Shown piece by piece: positions 1 to 4,526 of a stretch of DNA of 5,299 nt (the first letter of the stretch is position 1; each line of letters begins with the position of its first letter). The notes below the pieces were generated by a model that saw only the letters and a list, made by a program, of their open reading frames with translations, had not been told where the DNA came from and made no database searches. The position numbers and the translations under genes were made by a program. The DNA comes from an uncultured Clostridia bacterium (GTDB lineage: Bacteria; Bacillota; Clostridia; Christensenellales; Aristaeellaceae): contig CAMJXZ010000244.1 of assembly GCA_946409855.1 (NCBI GenBank), forward strand, positions 1 to 5,299, read 5' to 3'.

Positions 1-479
1 TCATCGACGTCAACGGCGCGGAAAAGCTGATGGGCAAGGGCGATATGCTCTACCAGCCCACCGGCGCCCCCAAGCCCACCCGCGTGCAGGGCTGTTTCGT
101 GTCCGATGACGAGGTGGCCCGGATCACCGAAAATATCGTCGTGCGCTACCGGGCGGATTACAACACGGACATCCAGAACCAGATGGAGCAGTCCCAAGAC
201 AGCGGCAAGGGCGCCCAGGACGACGCCCCCGGCGAAACCCTGGAAGGGGAGTTCAACGACCTTCTGACCAACGCCGTGCGCATGGCCGTGGAGGACGGAC
301 AGACGTCCATCAGCATGCTGCAGCGCCGCCTGCGGGTGGGCTACGCCCGCGCCGGCCGTCTGGTGGACGAGATGACCAAGATGGGCATCGTATCGGAAGC
401 CGAGGGCAGCAAGCCCCGGAAAGTCCTCATCACCCGGGAACAGTTCATGGACTGGGCCCAGGAGCACAACGCGAGCTGA
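1..479 (+). CDS. ftsK: DNA translocase FtsK/SpoIIIE, C-terminal part (5' end outside window)
   Basis: Septal, ATP-driven DNA pump that moves chromosomal DNA through the closing division or sporulation septum. The reading frame is open from the window edge; the first full codon is at 3, leaving 158 residues. Residues 1-45 are the end of the RecA-like motor domain, including the family-typical stretch GKGDMLYQPTGAPKPTRVQG and then GCFVSDDEV. Residues about 55-82 are an acidic, Gln/Asp/Gly-rich linker. Residues about 85-144 form the gamma winged-helix domain (SISMLQRRLRVGYARAGRL, then DEMTKMGIVSEAEGSKPRKVLI-like wing), which in this family reads the KOPS/SRS orientation sequences on DNA. The gene ends normally at TGA 477-479 and is followed 11 nt later by a strong terminator, so it is the last gene of its transcript. 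Family assignment is very secure. FtsK versus SpoIIIE cannot be decided from the C-terminus alone. Confidence 0.96.
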   Translation, partial: IDVNGAEKLMGKGDMLYQPTGAPKPTRVQGCFVSDDEVARITENIVVRYRADYNTDIQNQMEQSQDSGKGAQDDAPGETLEGEFNDLLTNAVRMAVEDGQTSISMLQRRLRVGYARAGRLVDEMTKMGIVSEAEGSKPRKVLITREQFMDWAQEHNAS

Positions 480-490
480 TGATATCAACG

Positions 491-519
491 AAGCCGGGCT
501 TTGGCGGCCCGGCTTTTTT
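491..519 (+). terminator. Rho-independent terminator after ftsK
   Basis: A perfect 9-bp GC-rich stem (491-499 aagccgggc with 507-515 gcccggctt), a 7-nt loop (500-506) and a run of six T (514-519). It begins 11 nt after the ftsK stop and is the clearest intrinsic terminator in the window. It separates ftsK from the downstream accessory genes. Confidence 0.93.
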
Positions 520-543
520 CAGGGCCGGACAAATTGATCAGAA

Positions 544-549
544 AGGGGG
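544..549 (+). promoter_or_regulatory. Shine-Dalgarno site that sets the start of the HEAT-repeat gene
   Basis: AGGGGG lies 8 nt before ATG 558. It supports 558 over the longer in-frame TTG at 501, which would place the start inside the terminator hairpin and would have no ribosome binding site. Confidence 0.8.
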
Positions 550-557
550 AACTCCGG

Positions 558-1226
558 ATGACGAAACAGGGATTGATGAAGCTTCTTTTGCGGATGCGGC
601 CGGATGACGGTTCTGCCGGCATCGCCCGTTGGCTGGCCCGGAAGCAGGCGGAACGCCTGGATGATCCCAAGCTTCTGCCCCTGCTCCGGGAAGTGATCGA
701 AGAAAACCCGGGGAAAGAACAGCAAGCGCTCCGGCGCAGCGCGTACCTGGTCATGGCTTCGCTGCTCCGGCAGAAACCGGACCCGGCGTATTGCCAGTTC
801 CTGGCGGACCGGGCCGGGGCGGAAAGCGATCAATACATCCTGGATTCCCTGCTGAACGATATCGCCCGGCTGCGGATGCCGCCTGAGGTGCGGATGGATG
901 AAGTCGCTTTGAAAGCCCAAAGCGAAGCATGGCTGGTCCGGCACAGCGCGATCCGCGCCCTGGGCGCCTCGGCGTCTCCCTGCTGCCTGGAAGCGGCGCG
1001 GGCATGGGCCGGACAGACGGACGAAAAAACGTACAATTATGAAATTACCTATGCCTGCGCGGCTCTGGGGCGGACCGGCGGGCCGGAGGACATCCCGCTC
1101 CTTAAGAAGCATCTGGACGCGAAAACGCGGGACGTCCGGGATGCCGCCCGGTTTGCCATGGACCGCATCCTGGAAAGAAACGGGGATGCAGCACAGACCC
1201 GGCAAAGCGAAGGCACACGGGTTTAA
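558..1226 (+). CDS. HEAT-repeat protein
   Basis: Predicted soluble, all-helical protein of 222 residues. The helices pair in the HEAT/PBS-lyase repeat style: about residues 36-71 (PLLREVIEEN, then ALRRSAYLVMASLLR), 92-106, 124-150 (WLVRHSAIRALGA) and 161-206 (ACAALGRTGGPEDIPLLKKH, then RDVRDAARFAMDRI). The last two have the familiar repeat pattern of a helix, a Gly-containing turn and D-x-R-x-A-A-x-x-A. HEAT proteins are scaffolds for binding other proteins or nucleic acid; some family members are DNA glycosylases (AlkD type), but no catalytic signature is evident here. There is no signal peptide or membrane segment. The charged tail (about 207-222) looks disordered. It is the first gene after the ftsK terminator, with no clear promoter in the 38-nt space, and the next gene follows 69 nt downstream. 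The fold call is firm and the function unknown. Confidence 0.85.
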   Translation: MTKQGLMKLLLRMRPDDGSAGIARWLARKQAERLDDPKLLPLLREVIEENPGKEQQALRRSAYLVMASLLRQKPDPAYCQFLADRAGAESDQYILDSLLNDIARLRMPPEVRMDEVALKAQSEAWLVRHSAIRALGASASPCCLEAARAWAGQTDEKTYNYEITYACAALGRTGGPEDIPLLKKHLDAKTRDVRDAARFAMDRILERNGDAAQTRQSEGTRV

Positions 1227-1236
1227 GCGAAGGCAC
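1205..1236 (+). repeat. 12-bp direct repeat spanning the HEAT-gene stop codon
   Basis: aagcgaaggcac occurs at 1205-1216 and again at 1225-1236, a 20-nt period. The second copy starts inside the TAA stop (1224-1226). It looks like a small local duplication at the gene end. No function can be assigned. Confidence 0.6.
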
Positions 1237-1251
1237 GGAAAGCTTTCCGTG
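1234..1251. repeat. Perfect 18-bp palindrome between the HEAT and GNAT genes
   Basis: cacggaaagctttccgtg is fully self-complementary. It lies 8 nt after the HEAT stop and 44 nt before the GNAT start. No T run follows it (next bases aggggtgaa), so it is not a normal intrinsic terminator. As DNA it has the symmetry of an operator for a dimeric regulator. As RNA it could form a 7-bp hairpin with an AGCU loop. No known operator is recognised. Confidence 0.6.
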
Positions 1252-1295
1252 AGGGGTGAACACAAACATCAGACAAACGGAGGCAGAGAAGGCTT

Positions 1296-1748
1296 ATGAG
1301 CATCGGATACAGAAAGCTGACAGAAAGCGACCTGGAGACGTTCATCGGGCTCAGGATCGCCCAGCTCCGGGAAGAGGGGGCGAAGGAGGACACCGACCTA
1401 AGGCCGGCCCTCCTGGATTACTATCACCGGCATCTGGCCGACGGGACGTTTGTGTCCTGGCTGGCGGAAGACGGCGGCAGGATCGTCGGCACCAGCGGCA
1501 TGTCCTTCGTGGAAAAGCCGCCGTATTTCGGCTGCCCGACAGGGAAGATCGGCCTGCTTTCCAGCATGTACACCGACCCCGCCTTCCGCCGCCGTGGGAT
1601 CGCCCGGGAGCTTCTGCGCAGGGTCGTTTCGGAGGCGAGGGCGTACGGCTGCGGCGCGGTGCAGATCACCGCGTCGGACATGGGCGTGCTGCTGTATACC
1701 GACTTCGGTTTTGTGAAAAACGGGAATTTCATGCAGTACAGGCTGTAA
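1296..1748 (+). CDS. GNAT family N-acetyltransferase
   Basis: Predicted cytoplasmic enzyme of 150 residues, the usual size for a single GNAT domain, transferring an acetyl group from acetyl-CoA to an amine. Visible marks are an N-terminal strand/helix (IGYRKLTESDLETFIGLRIA), the central strands with Val-Gly-Thr (GRIVGTSGMSF, about 61-71), motif A strand 4 plus the CoA pyrophosphate loop (SSMYTDPAFRRRGIARELL, about 89-107, with R-R-R-G-I-A as the Q/RxxGxG/A loop) and the C-terminal motif B (LLYTDFGFVKNG, about 132-143, with Tyr as the likely general acid). The start is supported by GGAGG at 1279-1283, 12 nt upstream, a slightly long spacing; gagaagg also lies closer. The substrate cannot be read from sequence; small molecules (antibiotics, polyamines) or protein N-termini are all possible. 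It lies upstream of a second gene that also carries a GNAT domain. Confidence 0.9.
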   Translation: MSIGYRKLTESDLETFIGLRIAQLREEGAKEDTDLRPALLDYYHRHLADGTFVSWLAEDGGRIVGTSGMSFVEKPPYFGCPTGKIGLLSSMYTDPAFRRRGIARELLRRVVSEARAYGCGAVQITASDMGVLLYTDFGFVKNGNFMQYRL

Positions 1749-1854
1749 CCGGCAATCGTCTCCGGGACGGGGCTGCGCCCGGGAACGCCGGCGCGGCATC
1801 GCCGAAGGTTTTGAATGACCGGGAATATCACGGGGCGTTCTGACATATGAATCA

Positions 1855-1860
1855 GGGAGG
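1855..1860 (+). promoter_or_regulatory. Strong Shine-Dalgarno site of the nucleotidyltransferase-GNAT gene
   Basis: GGGAGG (within agggagg) ends 6 nt before ATG 1867. It is the best ribosome binding site in the cluster and fixes the start of the 494-residue fusion protein. Confidence 0.8.
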
Positions 1861-1866
1861 ATACGC

Positions 1867-3351
1867 ATGGGGGAAAGCGGGATACCGGCGGGGATGAGCC
1901 TGCGGCAATCCATCTATCGGATGACGGAACGGATCTGCGGCATCCTGGAGCATCACGTCCACAGCATATGGCTGTACGGCAGCGTTGTGCTGGATGACTT
2001 CCGTCCCGGCTGGAGCGATATCGACCTGCTGGTCCTGGCCGGCGGCCCCATCACGGAAGAGCAGGCGCGGCAGCTTGTCCGGCTGCGTCAAACCATGCTG
2101 GAATCAGAACCGGACAATCCGTATTACCGTTCCTTTGAGGGGATCATCGCCGATATCAGCGAGTATCTTGCGGGCGCGTACAACAGATTGGTGTACTGGG
2201 GGACTTCCGGCGAGCGGATCACCGACCGGTATCATCCGGATGTGTTTTCACGGTACGAGCTGGCCAGGTACGGAAAATGCGTTTACGGACAGGGGGACAG
2301 GAGCATTTTTATGCTGCCGTCGGAAAAGGAACTGACAGAGGCCGTCCGGCGGCATGATGAAGCCATCCGCCAGTACGCGGTCCGGACGGATGAGAAGCTT
2401 TATTCCTGCGGCTGGCTGCTGGACATCGCCCGATGCGTTTATACGCTGAGATATCATGACGTCATTTCGAAAACGCAGGCGGGCGTCTGGGCGCTGTCCG
2501 CGCACGTCTTTGAAAATGAGGAGCCGCTCAGGCAAGCGCTCTTGATCCGGCAGGACCCGCTTGCTTACAGGGACCGGGACGACGTCAGGCGGTGGCTCAG
2601 GGAACTGGGCCCGGACGTTCAGCGGTACGCGGATGTGCTGGAACGGGAACTGTATCTGGCCGATCCCTGCGGCGCGTCGTCCCTTTCCTTCCGTAAAACC
2701 AAGGAGCTTGCCGTGCTGGAAGACATTTCGGTTATCCGGGAGGATCGGTTGGACCCGGACCGGGTCCCCGGAACGGACGAACCTTATTTCAAAATGATCC
2801 GCCGGCTTTTAGGACTCCCTCGCCCCGAACTGCCGCCGGGATATCAGGAAGTCCGGTGCGGCGCGGGGGATCTGGCCCGTCATATCGGCGAGTGCTACGC
2901 GGCGGAGGTCCTTTCGGAAGAAGCGCTGCGCGCCCGGGCATTGCAGCCTGATTTTGAGCCTGATCTGTGGCTGGCCGTTCTGGACACGGGCACCGGGAAA
3001 ATCGCCGCTTCCGGGATCGCGGAGGCGGATGCAAGCATCCGGGAAGGGACGCTTGAATGGATCCAGGTTTCCCCGGAGTACAGACGGCGGGGGCTTGGCC
3101 GGTATATCGTCTGCGAACTGCTGCGAAGGCTTCAGAGCAAGGCGGACTTTGTCACGGTTTCCGGGAAGATGAACAGCCCGGATCACCCGATCGAGCTGTA
3201 TCGTTCCTGCGGATTTGACGGGTGCGTGGTATGGCATGTTGTCCGGAACGGCCGCGAGGAACGGAGCACAGGGGATATGGCGGACAAGTCCGGCGATGCA
3301 GCTGAACAATCGAGCGGAAACGGGGATGCAAATGAAAAAAATAATGACTGA
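1867..3351 (+). CDS. Bifunctional-type protein: AadA-like nucleotidyltransferase fused to GNAT acetyltransferase
   Basis: Predicted cytoplasmic enzyme of 494 residues with two unrelated transferase domains. Residues about 15-110 are a nucleotidyltransferase: GSVVLDDFRPGWSDIDLLV (38-56) carries the GS loop and the metal-binding Asp pair D51/D53. E91 sits 38 residues after D53, as the proposed catalytic base E87 of Salmonella AadA does after D49. Residues about 155-262 match the helical C-terminal domain of AadA/ANT(9)-type enzymes (LLDIARCVYTLRYHDVIS, then KTQAGVWAL). Residues about 320-458 are a GNAT domain: LEWIQVSPEYRRRGLGRYIV with the acetyl-CoA loop R-R-R-G-L-G (406-411) and IELYRSCGF (442-450). 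A linker (about 264-320) and a polar, low-complexity tail (460-494) flank it. AadA relatives adenylylate aminoglycosides such as streptomycin or spectinomycin; activity and substrate here are inferred only. The 3' end overlaps the next gene by 20 nt. Confidence 0.88.
   Translation: MGESGIPAGMSLRQSIYRMTERICGILEHHVHSIWLYGSVVLDDFRPGWSDIDLLVLAGGPITEEQARQLVRLRQTMLESEPDNPYYRSFEGIIADISEYLAGAYNRLVYWGTSGERITDRYHPDVFSRYELARYGKCVYGQGDRSIFMLPSEKELTEAVRRHDEAIRQYAVRTDEKLYSCGWLLDIARCVYTLRYHDVISKTQAGVWALSAHVFENEEPLRQALLIRQDPLAYRDRDDVRRWLRELGPDVQRYADVLERELYLADPCGASSLSFRKTKELAVLEDISVIREDRLDPDRVPGTDEPYFKMIRRLLGLPRPELPPGYQEVRCGAGDLARHIGECYAAEVLSEEALRARALQPDFEPDLWLAVLDTGTGKIAASGIAEADASIREGTLEWIQVSPEYRRRGLGRYIVCELLRRLQSKADFVTVSGKMNSPDHPIELYRSCGFDGCVVWHVVRNGREERSTGDMADKSGDAAEQSSGNGDANEKNND
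3322..3325 (+). promoter_or_regulatory. Ribosome binding site of the MGMT-like gene inside the upstream gene
   Basis: GGGG (in aaacgggga) lies 6 nt before ATG 3332 and so favours that start over the in-frame ATGs at 3326 (too close to the GGGG) and 3344 (18 nt away). The site is within the last codons of the upstream fusion gene, which suggests translational coupling. Confidence 0.55.
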
Positions 3352-3640
3352 CGGCCTGATTTACGAAGTGCTGTCCGTCGTGGGGGAGATTCCCTTTGGA
3401 AGGGTCGCTACCTACGGGCAGATCGCCCGGCTGATCGGCAGGGAGAAGAACGCCCGGCTGGTGGGAAGGATCCTGAGCTTTTCAGAGTTTTACGGCGATT
3501 ATCCCTGCCATCGGGTGGTCAGCTGCGCGGGGCGCCTGGCCCCGCATTTTCCAGAGCAGGAATCCCTGCTGCGTCAGGAAGGCGTGCGCTTCCTGCCCAG
3601 CGGGCATGTGGATATGAAGCGGTTTCAATGGGGCTGCTGA
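3332..3640 (+). CDS. MGMT family protein (alkylguanine-alkyltransferase-like, DNA-binding domain only)
   Basis: Protein of 102 residues consisting only of the C-terminal, DNA-binding domain of O6-alkylguanine-DNA alkyltransferases; the N-terminal domain of Ogt/AGT is absent, as in ATL proteins. IPFGRVATYGQIARLIG (20-36) matches the strand, Tyr and helix-turn-helix region, and ARLVGRIL (41-48) includes the Arg in the arginine-finger position (human R128). PCHRVV (58-63) keeps the alkyl-accepting Cys (C59) with its His and Arg, whereas classical ATLs have Trp or Ala there. The hinge Asn of true AGTs (human N137) aligns with Ser51. GRLAPHFPEQESLLRQEGV (67-85) and VDMKRFQW (93-100) complete the domain. 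It could repair O6-alkylguanine or flag it for nucleotide excision repair; which one is uncertain. The start overlaps the upstream gene by 20 nt, and the next gene begins 21 nt downstream. Confidence 0.88.
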   Translation: MKKIMTDGLIYEVLSVVGEIPFGRVATYGQIARLIGREKNARLVGRILSFSEFYGDYPCHRVVSCAGRLAPHFPEQESLLRQEGVRFLPSGHVDMKRFQWGC

Positions 3641-3661
3641 ATACCGGAAAGGAAACAAGCC

Positions 3662-4304
3662 ATGAAAACATGCTTTGCGCCCGGCTGCGCCCTGAAAAAA
3701 AAACCGGCCGGATCTGATCGCCCGGATGACGGCGTTTCTCCTGGAAAGGGGACTCATCGAAGGCACCTTTGCGCCCTGCTGCAAGGAAGAAGGGCTGTCC
3801 TTCAAGGAAGAAACGGCGCTGATCGTCTGCTGCCCGGGCTGCGCCTTTCACTTTGGCCTGATGGAGAATGTCCGGGTGGTTTCCCTCTGGAAGATTCTGC
3901 CTGAGACGGATTTCCCATTTCCCGATTACGGCGGGCAGGTCATGACGATTCATGACGCCTGCCGTCAGCGGAACCGGCGCAGCGCGGAGATGCAGGATTC
4001 CGCCCAGGCCCTGTGCTCGCGCATGCGCATCGCGCTCATCGAGCCTGCCCTGACCCGGGACGAAACGCCCTGCTGCGGCGGCAGCGCCAAGGATCTTTCC
4101 CTCCGGCGGGCCATGGCCCAAAGACGGGCGGACAGCCTGCCCTGCAAGGATGTGGCGCTGTACTGCACCGGCTGCGTCCGCAGCTTCAGCGTGACCGGCG
4201 CCGTGCCCCATCATCTGCTGGACCTGCTGTACGGCCGGATAACGGAGGGGCTGACGCTGCCTGATCAAACCGCTGGGCCGGACCCGGGTCCGGCCCGGCG
4301 CTGA
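3662..4304 (+). CDS. CCG-domain (Fe-S)-binding protein, frame interrupted at an A9 run
   Basis: Small cysteine-rich protein of the HdrB/GlpC-type CCG family, which binds Fe-S clusters in electron-transfer and disulfide-reducing complexes. ATG 3662 follows AAAGGA at 3648-3653 and gives MKTCFAPGCALKKK. The frame then breaks at nine A (3695-3703) and continues in another frame as NRPDLIARMTAFLLERG to TGA 4302-4304. Removing one A restores a 213-residue protein. In that numbering the Cys clusters are C4/C9, C39-C40, C56-C57xxC60, then C100, C137-C138-G-G and C168xxC171. The second set is close to a canonical CCG motif and the first is compressed. A product from the internal ATG 3726 alone (192 residues) would lose C4 and C9 and has no good ribosome binding site. 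Possible explanations are slippage, phase variation, a true pseudogene or an indel error. No Hdr, GlpC or LutA partner gene is in view, so the role is unknown. Confidence 0.8.
3695..3703 (+). other. Homopolymer A9 tract at the frameshift
   Basis: Nine consecutive A, at codons 12-14 of the CCG-domain gene. With nine, the frame goes on to a product unlike the family. With eight, the conserved frame is restored. A shift the other way (-1) meets TGA within five codons. Runs of this length are prone to RNA polymerase slippage and replication slippage. Confidence 0.8.
4271..4300. repeat. Very strong inverted repeat at the 3' end of the CCG-domain gene
   Basis: Positions 4275-4285 and 4286-4296 are exact reverse complements (a 22-bp perfect palindrome). 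As RNA the stem extends to 4271/4300 through one U-G pair. It lies in the last coding codons, ends just before the TGA (4302-4304), and no T run follows. It could act as a U-less terminator or a 3' stability hairpin closing the cluster. It forces the odd Pro/Gly-rich C-terminus (AGPDPGPARR). Confidence 0.65.
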
Positions 4305-4374
4305 CGGCGCGGGACGCGCGTATGAATGAACCGCAGAAACACGGCGGCGCCGTCCGGCCAACGGGAAATCATGG

Positions 4375-4403
4375 TTGTCCCGCCTTCCTTTCTGTGCTAT
4401 AAT
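4375..4403 (+). promoter_or_regulatory. Sigma-70/sigma-A type promoter for the EamA gene
   Basis: -35 TTGTCC (4375-4380), a 17-nt spacer, and a consensus -10 TATAAT (4398-4403) preceded by TG at 4395-4396, giving an extended -10 (TGCTATAAT). Transcription would start near 4410, leaving a leader of about 115 nt. It is the best promoter match seen in the window and makes the EamA gene a separate unit from the upstream cluster. Confidence 0.85.
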
Positions 4404-4410
4404 GGCGCTG

Positions 4411-4526
4411 CATGATCTGAAAGCACCTGGAAACAGAGAGCTTCTGAACAGGCCCGCGCAGCCGGGCCGAACAAATCAATCCGGACCCCGCCGCGCCGAA
4501 CGGGGCCCTGTCTGCGGGAGCGAAGC
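4411..4526 (+). other. Structured 5' leader of the EamA transporter mRNA
   Basis: Three hairpins can be drawn: aagc 4421-4424 with gctt 4440-4443, enclosing ctg-GAAA-cag (4427-4436, a GNRA tetraloop); ggcccg 4451-4456 with cgggcc 4463-4468; and ccccg 4486-4490 with cgggg 4501-4505, which ends 10 nt before the Shine-Dalgarno GGGAG (4516-4520). No known riboswitch class was recognised, and no attenuator T run is present. A regulatory role is possible but unproven. Confidence 0.4.

Noticed and set aside
501..557. TTG-initiated N-terminal extension of the HEAT gene
   Set aside because: It would begin inside the ftsK terminator hairpin with no ribosome binding site. ATG 558 has AGGGGG at a normal distance.
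519..1265. Long open frame on the - strand opposite the HEAT gene (248 codons)
   Set aside because: It is the antisense shadow of a GC-rich gene: Pro/Arg-rich, no family resemblance, no convincing start site. The + strand frame shows clear HEAT repeats.
1178..3330. Shared 13-mer aaacggggatgca at 1178-1190 and 3318-3330
   Set aside because: Similarity stops at 13 bases. In a GC-biased 5.3-kb window a match of this length can arise by chance, so it is not called a repeat element.
3662..3904. Separate 80-residue protein from ATG 3662 read straight through the A9 run
   Set aside because: After KKK the sequence loses all family resemblance and becomes Arg/Gly/Leu-rich. It is the out-of-frame product of the CCG-domain gene.
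3519..4361. Long open frame on the - strand opposite the CCG gene (280 codons)
   Set aside because: The composition is Arg/Ala/Gly/Pro-rich without motifs, while the + strand carries conserved Cys clusters. It is a GC-driven shadow.
4322..4402. 26-codon open frame upstream of the EamA gene
   Set aside because: Only a weak GGGA precedes it, it has no resemblance to anything known, and its 3' end overlaps the -35 and -10 elements of the promoter.
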